DNA from: CAYRFE01 sp964539615
GTDB lineage: Bacteria > Macinerneyibacteriota > Macinerneyibacteria > Macinerneyibacteriales > CAYRFE01
Assembly (NCBI GenBank): GCA_964539615.1
Contig: CAZIJP010000006.1
Coordinates: forward strand, 1 to 38,411
Direction of reading: 5' to 3'
DNA: 38,411 nt
A program made the translations under genes and the position numbers. The notes under the pieces are model-generated. The model was given only the letters and a program-made list of their open reading frames with translations. It was not told where the DNA came from and searched no databases. Shown piece after piece: positions 15,590-24,900 of the stretch. Every line of letters begins with the position of its first letter. Within the stretch, counting starts at the first letter, position 1.

Positions 15590-16144
15590 TCAGAATTTCG
15601 GATCGATTAAACCGAAATTACCGTCCCTCCGTTTAAAAATAACATTAATTCTTTGATTTAACTCATTATAAAACACCAAAAAATCATTGCTGAGCATATC
15701 CAACTGCATTGCGGCCTCTTCCGGTGTCATCGGTTTTTTCACATATCGGTCGATGACAGCTATGTGATATCCCTCTTCAGTTTCGATGACTGTATGAGGC
15801 TCATATTCTTGAACGGCAAAATTCTCGCCTGTACTTTTACTTTGCTTTTTACGTGAAACCATTTTTTCTTTTAGTTTGCGCACCTTACGCATTACTGTAT
15901 CCAATGCATTATCTACCGATTTATAGAGATCATCGCTCTCTTCCGTGACGTGCACGGTCGTCGCAGTGGTTTGAATATTGATATCCACAATATGACGGTC
16001 CTTCTCTACTATACAAGTAACATGTGCTGACATGATAGCAGTTTCAAAATGATTTTCCAGTTTCCCGAGTTTCTCCTTGATGTAGTCTTTCAGGGAATCC
16101 GTGATCTTCATGTTCTTCCCGGTAACATTGATTTTCATGTTCAT
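15590..16144 (-). CDS. hpf: long-form ribosome hibernation promoting factor
   Basis: This is a 184-residue protein with the N-terminal RMF/HPF ribosome-binding domain (MKINVTGKNMKITDSLKDYI) and a C-terminal dimerisation domain (EGYHIAVIDRYVKKPMTPEEA). It is therefore the long type that forms 100S ribosome dimers unaided. ATG 16142-16144 has AGGAG six bases upstream; the ATG two codons earlier touches the Shine-Dalgarno, so it is not used. The gene follows lipA by 12 nt, the largest gap inside the operon. Association of hpf with rpoN and PTS genes is a long-known arrangement in diderms. Confidence 0.96.
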   Translation of the reverse strand: MNMKINVTGKNMKITDSLKDYIKEKLGKLENHFETAIMSAHVTCIVEKDRHIVDINIQTTATTVHVTEESDDLYKSVDNALDTVMRKVRKLKEKMVSRKKQSKSTGENFAVQEYEPHTVIETEEGYHIAVIDRYVKKPMTPEEAAMQLDMLSNDFLVFYNELNQRINVIFKRRDGNFGLIDPKF

Positions 16145-16156
16145 AAACATCTCCTT

Positions 16157-17017
16157 TCATTTTATCGAGCTATACGCGTCATGCGCGAAATAAGAACTCC
16201 GCACCAACGGTCCGGCCACAACGGTCAAACCAAGTTTTTCTCCGGCTTTTTTATACCGCTCATACACATCGGGGTGAATAAATTCAACAACAGCGATATG
16301 GCTATCTGTAGGTTGGATATACTGACCGATCGTGACAATGGAACATCCGTTTTTTGCAAGATCTCCCAGGACACCGACAACTTCATCCTCATGTTCGCCT
16401 AAGCCAACCATAATGCCGCTTTTAGTGATACCTTCAGGATTAAAAGATCGTGCTGAGGCAAGCACATCTAGAGATTGTTGATAATCAGCCATAGGACGAA
16501 CCAACGGGTATAACCGCGGTACCGTCTCCACATTGTGATTGAACACATCCGGCTTTGCGTCAATGATGATTTTCACTGCATCCCTGCTTCCTTTGAAATC
16601 CGGAGTCAGCACCTCCATTTTTATAGTATAATCAAATTCCCTAATGAGTGCAATAGTTTTCGCAAATATTCCGGCACCGCCGTCAGAAAGATCGTCCCTG
16701 GTAACTGATGTGATCACAACATAACGAAGCTTCATCCGTTTGACAGCTTCAAGAACACGCTCGGGTTCTTGCGGGTCTTCTCCCGTCGGGTCACCTTTCT
16801 CAATGGCGCAAAATTTACAATTACGCGTGCATACATTTCCTAGTATGAGAAAAGTTGCTGTGCCTGATGAATAACATTCGCCGCGGTTAGGGCATCGGGC
16901 TTCCTGACAAACCGTATGTAATTTTAAATCGCCGATATGTGAATGAACAGCGTGTATACCGCGCTTTGTCTTAAGAAGATCTAAAAACCATTGCGGGTAT
17001 TTTTTATTTTTATACAC
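16157..17017 (-). CDS. lipA: lipoyl synthase (radical SAM)
   Basis: This enzyme inserts two sulfurs into protein-bound octanoyl groups. Numbering from the GTG at 17015-17017 (286 residues), it has the auxiliary-cluster cysteines C37, C42 and C48 in CQEARCPNRGEC, the radical SAM cysteines C63, C67 and C70 in CTRNCKFC, and the late RSSY motif whose serine is a cluster ligand. GGAAGGG lies about 9-10 nt before this GTG. ATG 17039-17041 would add eight residues but lacks a ribosome site. Either start overlaps the end of lpd. The usual octanoyl donor genes (lipB, lipM) are not in the window. Confidence 0.95.
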   Translation of the reverse strand: MYKNKKYPQWFLDLLKTKRGIHAVHSHIGDLKLHTVCQEARCPNRGECYSSGTATFLILGNVCTRNCKFCAIEKGDPTGEDPQEPERVLEAVKRMKLRYVVITSVTRDDLSDGGAGIFAKTIALIREFDYTIKMEVLTPDFKGSRDAVKIIIDAKPDVFNHNVETVPRLYPLVRPMADYQQSLDVLASARSFNPEGITKSGIMVGLGEHEDEVVGVLGDLAKNGCSIVTIGQYIQPTDSHIAVVEFIHPDVYERYKKAGEKLGLTVVAGPLVRSSYFAHDAYSSIK

Positions 17018-18341
17018 CGTGAATTGCCCTTCCGAGAGCATTTTCTGCTGATTCAACAACAACTTCACTGAGCGTAGGATGAGCATGCACGACATCGGCA
17101 AGCTGCTCAAGGGTCATTTTTTGTTCGATCGCGATTGCTCCTTCATGGATCATATCGGACGCATGCGGTCCGAAGATTTCCATCCCAACTACAACATTTT
17201 CTGCAGTAGCAATGATCTTTACATATCCTTCATCTTCACCCATGCCTAAAGCTTTTCCGTTTGCAGCGAATGGAAATTGTCCGACCTTGGCATTTTCTAC
17301 TTGTTCAGGCGATTTGCCGACAACAGCAATTTCCGGGCTTGTAAAAATAGCCCAAGGGATCGCATCATAATTGATATGTGCAGAATGTCCAGCTATATGC
17401 TCGATCGCAACAATGCCTTCGCGGGAGGCAACATGCGCTAACTGCGCACTCGGCACTATATCGCCTATCGCATAGATCGATGGTACAGACGTTCTCATAT
17501 GCGCATCGACCTTAATGAATTGACCCTCTTTTTCAATACCAAGTTTTTCACATTCAATTCCTTGATACACCGGTTTTCGACCGATCGCAACAAGCATTTT
17601 GTCGGCAGAGATTATCGTGCCGTCATTAAGCGTCAATTTCCCCTGCTCAACTTTTTCAACCTTTTTATCGGTCAATATATCTATGTTCATTTTTTTCAAT
17701 ACCGATTTTAAACGAGCGGACAACCGTTTATCAACCATCGGCAGAAGATTCTTCTGCATCTCTACGATCGTGACCTTTGCTCCGAGCTGAGCCCAAATAC
17801 AGGCAAATTCAACACCGATCACACCTCCGCCTACCACAACAAGATGCGTCGGTACTGTATCCATATCAAGAATGGCCGTGCTGTCCAACGTAAAACCATC
17901 AACAGCAAACATCGCCGGGATCAAGGGCTCAGAACCTGTAGCGATTATGATATTTTTCGTTTCGATCTTTTCGCCATTCACTTCAACAGTGTTTTTGTCA
18001 ACGATCGATCCGATACCGCGGTATAAAGCGATGTTTCTTTTTTTAAATATATATTCAATACCTCCGACAAGTTTTTGGACCACTTCATTTTTACGAGTGA
18101 TCATTGCCGGGAGATCGCAAGAAAATCCGGATACACGGATACCGAATTCATCGGCTCGTTTTATATTTTTAAGAACTTCAGTCATTGCTACATAAGTTTT
18201 CGTAGGTATACAACCGACATTTAAACATGTTCCACCAAGTGACTGTTTTTCAATCACAGCCACGTCTAACCCAAGTTGTGCCCCACGAATGGCGGCTACG
18301 TAACCGCCCGGCCCTCCGCCAATAATTACGACATCTTTCAT
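17010..18341 (-). CDS. lpd: dihydrolipoamide dehydrogenase
   Basis: This 443-residue flavoprotein reoxidises dihydrolipoyl groups with NAD. Features: FAD-binding GGGPGGY (8-14), redox-active pair C39 and C44 in GGTCLNVGCIPTK, NAD-binding VVVGGGVIGVEFA near residue 170, YAIGD, and the C-terminal HAHPTLSE with the catalytic His. It is somewhat shorter than the roughly 460-470 residues of many homologues. It overlaps rpoN by 4 nt (ATGA) and is followed by lipA. Its partner complex (glycine cleavage or a 2-oxoacid dehydrogenase) is not encoded here. Confidence 0.95.
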   Translation of the reverse strand: MKDVVIIGGGPGGYVAAIRGAQLGLDVAVIEKQSLGGTCLNVGCIPTKTYVAMTEVLKNIKRADEFGIRVSGFSCDLPAMITRKNEVVQKLVGGIEYIFKKRNIALYRGIGSIVDKNTVEVNGEKIETKNIIIATGSEPLIPAMFAVDGFTLDSTAILDMDTVPTHLVVVGGGVIGVEFACIWAQLGAKVTIVEMQKNLLPMVDKRLSARLKSVLKKMNIDILTDKKVEKVEQGKLTLNDGTIISADKMLVAIGRKPVYQGIECEKLGIEKEGQFIKVDAHMRTSVPSIYAIGDIVPSAQLAHVASREGIVAIEHIAGHSAHINYDAIPWAIFTSPEIAVVGKSPEQVENAKVGQFPFAANGKALGMGEDEGYVKIIATAENVVVGMEIFGPHASDMIHEGAIAIEQKMTLEQLADVVHAHPTLSEVVVESAENALGRAIHGV

Positions 18342-19714
18342 ATGCGCCTCTCCTTCCGAGGCGGGATCTTCAATATCCCGCGATACTTATTAACTGCTCG
18401 TCTGCTGATTGTATAACCGGCTTTTGCCAATTTATCCATAATATCTTCATCTGTCAGCGGATCATGTTTATCTTCTTTTGCAATGATATCTTGTAAGGCC
18501 TCAAGCACACTGAGGCGAGAAACATTTTTTTGCGACTCGGAATGCAAAGAATCGGTTTTCTTCGTTGAAACAGATTGCGCAAAGAATGCGGCAAGCGGAA
18601 ATATACCATACTCGGTCTGCAAGTATTTATTTTGAACAGCCCGCACGATCGTTGATGCATTAAATCCAAGCTCTTCGGCCACTTTATTTCGAGTCAGCGG
18701 TTTGATCCATTTGGGGCCGTAATCGAAAAAATCACGTTGAAAATCAATGAGGTATTGGGCAAGCCGAATCAATGTGGTTCTTCGCTTTTCCAATGCTTCG
18801 CGCATTGTCTTATAACGATTATAATAGGTCATGAGAAACGACCTGTCATTTTTCGTAACAGATTTATTCTCAAGCATAGAAACATAATAGGTATTTAATG
18901 TAAATAAGGCGTCATATTTTTCATTCAGGTCGATCTGATAATCCCCTTCAGTTTTTTTGCGGACGGTAATATCGGGAATGATATAATGGACGGCCGCCTC
19001 TTCCACATAACCGGGATGTTTCGCTAAAGTTGCGAACAAATGACGCAATTGAATTGCACGATTTGAATCAAACTCCTCTTTTTGGAATATGATATCCCAA
19101 TTGCCATCTTTTATAAACTTGGCGTATATATCTATCATGCGAATAATTTCTTCATCATCCACACCCTTTGCCCTGAGTTGAATCTTATATGATTCAATTT
19201 CATCATAAGCTCCGACACCGGCAGGTGCCAATATGATGAATTCAGTACGTAACCGTTCGAACGCTTCTTCAGACAAATTGTAATTTTTAAGGATCTCATC
19301 TGCTTGTTCGAGAAAACCCTCATCATTTATCTGCTCCAGAATTGCATAGAGTATTTCTTTCTCAAAGTCAGGTATATTCGACAGTGATATTTCTTCATGT
19401 AACGTCTTTCGCCAATCGTGTTCACCGGTATATTGTTGAATAAGAAAATCATGGGTATCGTGATCCTTTTGAATTGTCGTATGACTGTTGTAATGCATGC
19501 TCCAATTCTCATCAAACCCGTTAAACTCTTCATGCTCTTCAGGCAAAGCTTCAGTTTGTTCTTGCTGAGGTTCCAAGAGAGGATTAACGTTCATTTCCTG
19601 CTTGAGATATTCCTCAAGTTGAAGCTCATTTTTCACGAGCAGTTCTAAACCAAGCTTTTGTTTGAGCGTCAGTTTTTGCTGAAGAGACTGGCGCAACGAC
19701 AATTCATTTTTCAT
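18338..19714 (-). CDS. rpoN: RNA polymerase sigma-54 factor
   Basis: This 458-residue sigma factor shows the Gln/Leu-rich region I (LRQSLQQKLTLKQKLGLELL), an acidic region II around residues 50-75, the core-binding region, and an HTH-like stretch (RNKVAEELGFNASTIVRAVQ). The C-terminal RpoN box reads SRRAVNKYRGIL (437-448; usual form ARRTVAKYRE). It recognises -24/-12 promoters and needs an AAA+ activator such as the one at 1-915. It starts 2 nt after the lptB stop, the classic lptB-rpoN neighbourhood. I saw no convincing -24/-12 promoter in the intergenic regions here. Confidence 0.97.
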   Translation of the reverse strand: MKNELSLRQSLQQKLTLKQKLGLELLVKNELQLEEYLKQEMNVNPLLEPQQEQTEALPEEHEEFNGFDENWSMHYNSHTTIQKDHDTHDFLIQQYTGEHDWRKTLHEEISLSNIPDFEKEILYAILEQINDEGFLEQADEILKNYNLSEEAFERLRTEFIILAPAGVGAYDEIESYKIQLRAKGVDDEEIIRMIDIYAKFIKDGNWDIIFQKEEFDSNRAIQLRHLFATLAKHPGYVEEAAVHYIIPDITVRKKTEGDYQIDLNEKYDALFTLNTYYVSMLENKSVTKNDRSFLMTYYNRYKTMREALEKRRTTLIRLAQYLIDFQRDFFDYGPKWIKPLTRNKVAEELGFNASTIVRAVQNKYLQTEYGIFPLAAFFAQSVSTKKTDSLHSESQKNVSRLSVLEALQDIIAKEDKHDPLTDEDIMDKLAKAGYTISRRAVNKYRGILKIPPRKERRI

Positions 19715-19716
19715 GA

Positions 19717-20448
19717 TTACAAATGGAATTTCTCTCCGAGGTATACTTTTTTAGCTATCTCATTTTCTATTAATTCGGCGGGAGTACCGCTAACGAGGAT
19801 CCGGCCTTCGCTCATGATATATGATCGATCGGTGATCATCAGTGTTTCACGTACATTATGATCGGTGATCAGTATTCCGAATCCCATAGCTTTCAAGTCA
19901 TGTATCAGATCTTGGATATCGCCGACTGCTATCGGATCAATACCGGCGAACGGTTCATCCAAAAGGACAAATGCCGGATTGGTGATCAATGCACGGGCGA
20001 TCTCCACCCTACGCCGCTCTCCGCCAGACAACATGTATCCTTTGTTTTTACGGATATGAACAACTTTAAATAATTCAAGAAGTCGTAAACACTCTTTTTC
20101 GATGATTTTTCGATCCGTGTAAACTGTCTCGAGAACAGCGGTAAGGTTTTCCTCCACAGTCATATCTCTAAATATTGACGGTTCTTGTGGAAGATAACTT
20201 AATCCCTTGCGACAACGCATATACATCGCCTCATGGGTGATCTCGTCATCATCAATGAACACATGACCGTCATCCGGTTTTATTATCCCAACGATCATGT
20301 AAAAAGAGGTGGTCTTTCCGGCACCGTTGGGACCGAGAAAACCCACTACTTCACCGGAACGAATCTCTACTGATACATCAGAAACGACAGGTCTTTTCTC
20401 ATAGATCTTACGCAAATTATGAGCATGTAAACGTCTTTGTTCTTTCAT
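19717..20448 (-). CDS. lptB: LPS export ABC transporter ATPase LptB
   Basis: This 243-residue ABC ATPase powers lipopolysaccharide extraction from the inner membrane with LptF and LptG, which are not in this window. Walker A GPNGAGKTT (39-47), Q-loop near YLPQEPS (86-92), signature LSGGERRR (140-147), Walker B FVLLDEP (160-166) and switch His in ITDHNVRET are all intact. The AGIDP wording after Walker B and the rpoN neighbourhood are typical of LptB rather than other ABC ATPases. It overlaps the lptA-like gene by 4 nt. Confidence 0.96.
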   Translation of the reverse strand: MKEQRRLHAHNLRKIYEKRPVVSDVSVEIRSGEVVGFLGPNGAGKTTSFYMIVGIIKPDDGHVFIDDDEITHEAMYMRCRKGLSYLPQEPSIFRDMTVEENLTAVLETVYTDRKIIEKECLRLLELFKVVHIRKNKGYMLSGGERRRVEIARALITNPAFVLLDEPFAGIDPIAVGDIQDLIHDLKAMGFGILITDHNVRETLMITDRSYIMSEGRILVSGTPAELIENEIAKKVYLGEKFHL

Positions 20449-21305
20449 TGTGACTCATTTTCTTTCATTTGTCTGCTGCCTCGTACCTTGCCGTCTAAAA
20501 AAACGGTTTTCACTGTTTTTTCACCAAATTCAGCACGCATGTGGTCACCGTTCATTGTATGGAAATAGCCCTTTTCTTCTAACAAAACGGTCACATCATT
20601 CTCTAGCAAAGCATATGAAGGTTCATTTTTTTCCGTAAAAAATATATCCATGACAGCACTGTGAACGGTCATTTCCTTTCCGTTTTTCACCCAATACAGA
20701 TCTGTATGATATTCGATATGTGCCTTTTGAATTTCTGATTTGTCATTCAGAGAAATGGTCATCAGACCTCCTCCGGCATAATTTCCATCAAAAACAATAT
20801 AAGGAATCCCATCCATGAATATGGTCTGTAATTCATCATTATAGTAAAAATAATCAGCAAAACCGGTATATTGCTGTTGCGTAAAATTCACATCCCCGGT
20901 AACTTCAATATCGGCAGTAGTGGTTTTAATGACCGCACGATCGCCGGTTATCGTTGACGAGCTTCTGGTTATTACGACATTGCCTTTGAAAACAGCTATG
21001 TTACTAGTGCCCATGAATTCACATGTATCAGCTTTAACCCGCGCATCATTTCTTCTGACATCAACATGACCGCTCAAGATAACTTTTTCGGCCTTTTCAT
21101 AAAAAACAACAGAATCGGAGCGATATTCATCAGAATCATGTTTAATTATTACATCACCCGAAAGATACACAACAGAGCCTTCCTTATTCAGACGCGCTCG
21201 AGTTTCTTTTGCCTGAACAAGTTCCCAATTTCCCGTCAAATCATATGCCTGTAGCGAGTACAAAGAAAATGCCGTTACAATAATAAACGCAATGACCATT
21301 TTCAT
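20445..21305 (-). CDS. lptA: LptA/OstA-like periplasmic LPS-bridge protein
   Basis: This 286-residue protein has an N-terminal signal peptide (hydrophobic residues 3-18). It then carries repeated OstA-type strands such as VVYLSGDVIIKHDSDEYRSD, VILSGHVDVRRNDARVKAD and AVFKGNVVITRSSSTITGD, each of the form G-x-V-x-[IV]. This forms the beta-jellyroll that carries LPS across the periplasm. It is longer than the roughly 185 residues of E. coli LptA, with a second OstA-like region toward the C-terminus. It lies one base after lptC and overlaps lptB. Confidence 0.87.
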   Translation of the reverse strand: MKMVIAFIIVTAFSLYSLQAYDLTGNWELVQAKETRARLNKEGSVVYLSGDVIIKHDSDEYRSDSVVFYEKAEKVILSGHVDVRRNDARVKADTCEFMGTSNIAVFKGNVVITRSSSTITGDRAVIKTTTADIEVTGDVNFTQQQYTGFADYFYYNDELQTIFMDGIPYIVFDGNYAGGGLMTISLNDKSEIQKAHIEYHTDLYWVKNGKEMTVHSAVMDIFFTEKNEPSYALLENDVTVLLEEKGYFHTMNGDHMRAEFGEKTVKTVFLDGKVRGSRQMKENESQ

Positions 21306-21306
21306 A

Positions 21307-21837
21307 TTATTTCTTTCCGTGGGTCTCAGTTAATCTGATCTCTTTCATTGTCAGATCTGTTTCCAAGCTATCTCCGGTTAAAACGCTCCCGTTTTGTTCG
21401 AGCTGAACTGGTTTATTGCTGATGATCGTCTTTTTAACGGCATCATACTGTAATTCGGCAGCATGAAGAATTGTGTTTTCCTTGATATTGGTTAAAATAA
21501 CATTTCCAATAAGAATTACATTTTTCGTACGTATATCAAATTTACCTGTATCGGCGGTCACCGTATTTTCACTATAACCGTCCGGATTAAAAAATTCGAC
21601 CTTAACCTTCTCTCCGTGAACAAATGTATCATCGGTATCTTTGATGATCAACGCATCCGCATTGATAGTATAGTCTTTCTTACCGTTAGTTGTAACGGTC
21701 ATTGTCATGCCTTTACGAAATACCTTGCCTAACGTTACTTTTTTTTGCACATCATCACTATTTTTTTTACATGAAAGTGACGTAAGCATAAATAATGCCA
21801 TAACGACACAGAATAATATGAGGCTAGTACTTTTCAT
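21307..21837 (-). CDS. lptC: LptC-like lipoprotein
   Basis: This is a 176-residue protein. Position ahead of lptA-lptB and the OstA-like strands (VTADTGKFDIRTKNVILIGNV, LHAAELQYD) identify it as LptC, which receives LPS from LptBFG. E. coli LptC has a plain transmembrane anchor, whereas this protein has a lipobox, LTSLSC, with C23 followed by KKN, so it is probably lipid-anchored. The chosen start is ATG 21835-21837. The frame extends to a TTG at 21858, but those codons are the -10 promoter box. No Shine-Dalgarno is visible. It heads the 16-gene operon. Confidence 0.82.
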   Translation of the reverse strand: MKSTSLILFCVVMALFMLTSLSCKKNSDDVQKKVTLGKVFRKGMTMTVTTNGKKDYTINADALIIKDTDDTFVHGEKVKVEFFNPDGYSENTVTADTGKFDIRTKNVILIGNVILTNIKENTILHAAELQYDAVKKTIISNKPVQLEQNGSVLTGDSLETDLTMKEIRLTETHGKK

Positions 21838-21843
21838 GGATTT

Positions 21844-21872
21844 ATTATAGACGAACAACGCTCGGCTTTCAA
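21844..21872 (-). promoter_or_regulatory. promoter of the lptC-to-fhs operon (predicted leaderless transcript)
   Basis: On the minus strand, TTGAAA (21872-21867), exactly 17 nt, then a perfect TATAAT (21849-21844). The lptC start codon A at 21837 falls at the expected +1 position. The spacing repeats that of the MarR promoter. Confidence 0.8.
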
Positions 21873-21922
21873 CTTATTTATAAAAGACAACCATACCATT
21901 AGTGAATTATATCCGAAACAAT

Positions 21923-21962
21923 AAAAAAACCCCCGTCTGAATTTCATTCTTCAAACAGGGGT
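21923..21962 (-). terminator. strong Rho-independent terminator after the RND operon
   Basis: The minus-strand arm AACCCCTGTTTGAA pairs with TTCAGACGGGGGTT over 14 positions (two G-T wobbles) and runs into seven T. It separates the efflux operon from the lptC promoter. Confidence 0.93.
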
Positions 21963-21983
21963 TCGTGGAGTACGTAACAGAAA

Positions 21984-24900
21984 TTACATATCTTTTTCAA
22001 ATCGCTGCATAACGCTTACGTATACGGCTGGAAGGACGATCAAGGTCAGAAATGTCGATGTCGTCAGACCTCCGATAAGTGTGATCGAGAGAGGGAGCGA
22101 TAACTCGCTACCTTTTCCCAAACTGAAAGCAAGCGGTATCAACCCGAGAATCGTTGTGACCGAGGTCATTAATATCGGCCGGAGACGCAAAGCGCAACCT
22201 TCAAATACTGCATCTTTCAATGCGCGCCCCTCTCTACGAAGCGTATTGATGGTATCGATCTCGACAATACTGTTATTAACAACAATTCCTGTTGCTACGA
22301 CCATGCCCATGAGACTCATGATATTCAGGGATGTGCCCGTTAGGAACAGTAACAGTAACGAACCGATAACAGCCAGCGGTACTGCAATCATTATGACCAA
22401 CGGCTGTATGAACGATTCGAACTGCATACCTATAAGCATATACACAAGAATAAGTGCAAGTGCAAAGGCAAACCACAACCCGGAGAATGATTCCCGCATA
22501 TTCTCAATCTTTCCGGCTACTTTTAATTTTACCGATCCATCCTGATTTAAATTTTTAAAGGACTTCTGTATCATCGAAACCGCTTTTTCCAGCGATATAC
22601 CTTTAATATTGCACAAAATAGAAACTTTACGACGCTGATCTTCACGTTTCAACTCATTAGGAACTTTGATATGTGTCAGATCGACGATATCACGTATCTT
22701 ATATGATGTAGCGCCTACTATGATCATACGTTCGAGAAATTCTTCCTCAGTAGGAATGACATCACTGTTTTTTACCCACACATCAATTTCACGTGATCCG
22801 TCGTATACCGTAGTAGCTTTCATGCCGATGGTTGCCTCTTTTATCTTTTCAACAACCTGATACAAAGGAACCGGTGAAGTAGCAATGAAATATTCTTTGA
22901 ATTTCAATTCAAGTATATCGCGCTCAAGTTCCATGTCTTTACGCATATCCCGGAAATATTTTCCGTTTTTAGCAAGTTCCGGAATAAACTGATCGGCCAA
23001 GGAGTTCAATTGAGCAATCTCATCACCTTCCAGCATAATATCCACATCATATTCTCCAAAATCAAAAAACTGATTATACACGCTGCCCGCAGAATAAAAA
23101 CTTACTTCCGCCTCAAGCACTTTAAGCTTTTCAGTAAGAAATTGTTTTAACGGTTCAACATCGGCGATCGACTTAGTGGCGATCATAAAATATCCCGTAT
23201 TCACGCCGGTAATTGAATTTGAATACGATTTCCCGATATTAGCAATATAATACCGATACGTATCCTTCTTCTCTGCCAATACACTTTCAACAAAACGGAC
23301 ATATTTGATATTGGCATCGATCGTAGCACCCGTTCCTAATTTATACTCCATGAAAAATTTATCATCCTTGACGGGCGGCACAAACTCCCGCTTGATACCC
23401 AATCCCATAAGGATCGATATAAATAATAACAATGCGGCGTAACCTATGGTTTTCTGTCGATGCTGAATGACCCATCTGATAATGATATCATATTTTTCCG
23501 ATATATAGATCAGGAATATATTGAAATAACTGAATAACTTTTTCGTCTTTGACTCAAACCACGAATTGATACGATCAAACTTCAAAACATACATGACCAT
23601 AGGAATAAAGGTTAATGAAATGGTCAGCGAAGACAACAATGACAACGCAATAATGATCGCTTGTTGTTTGAAAAGTACCGCAACAACACCCTTTAAATAT
23701 AATACCGGAAGGAAAACAACGATCGTCGTAAGTGTACCGACAAGGATTGACGGCGCCATTTCTTCGGTACCTTTGATTATACTTTCTTTAAGTGTCATTC
23801 CTTCCGTACGATAGCGATCGATATTTTCAATGACAACGATCGAGTTATCGGTCAATAAGCCTATCCCTATTGCCAAACCTCCCAAAGAAAGAATATTAAA
23901 ACTGATTCCTAAAAAATACATGCCAACAAAGGTTGCAACCATTGCAAGCGGCATCGCAAGACCGATAATGAACGGAGTTCTGAAATCATATAAGAACACA
24001 TACAAGACCAAGAACGACAGCAAGCCTCCCCAGAATACCGCAGAAGCAATATTCCAGATCGCACTGACTATAGTATCAGAATCATCATACAAAACGGACA
24101 ATTTAACAGTCGGATTTTCTTTGTTTAACTCTTTTACAAGCTTACGAACCTCACGGCAAACATTCACTGTATTGGCGGAGGATGATTTCACGACAAACAA
24201 ACCGATTCCGCGCTGTCCGTTGAATCGAGTAATTTCCTCAAGCTGCCTGACCGTACGTTCTATGGTCGCAACATCCTTCAATTTTATCGTACCTTTTACC
24301 GTAAGATTACCGATATCTTCACTTGAATATCGGTTTTTTTCCAACGACAATGAGTATGCGAAGTTTTCGTCGCCGATCTCGCCCGCCGTACTTACGATGT
24401 TATTTTGACTGAGAACTTTTGCAACTTCGTCAAGTTCTACGCCGTATGCGATCAGATCACGGTTCTTAACGATGATCCTTATCTCTTCTTCATCAGCACC
24501 GGCAACATCGCATAATGCAACACCTTCGAGACGTTCGATACGATATTTCAAATAATCAAGCGAATAATTACTTGTTGATAAAAAATCGCCGGTACCCTCT
24601 ACCATTATTTCCATGATAGGAGCTTGCGCAGGATCAAAATATAAAATATTGGGTTTTTCCGCATCACCGAGATCATCTTTTACAACGTCAAGTTTTTCAC
24701 GTGCTTTTAGCATGGTATATTCCATTTTGACACCCCAATAAAACTCAACGGTGATCAATGATTTACTGTCGGTAGAAATGGATGTAATACGTTTCACATC
24801 AGGTAATGTGCTCAATTGACTTTCTATCTTTTGCGTAACCGTCTGGTCAACTTCTTCCGGCGGCATATTCGGCGCCTTGGTCTCAACAACAATTTTCGGC

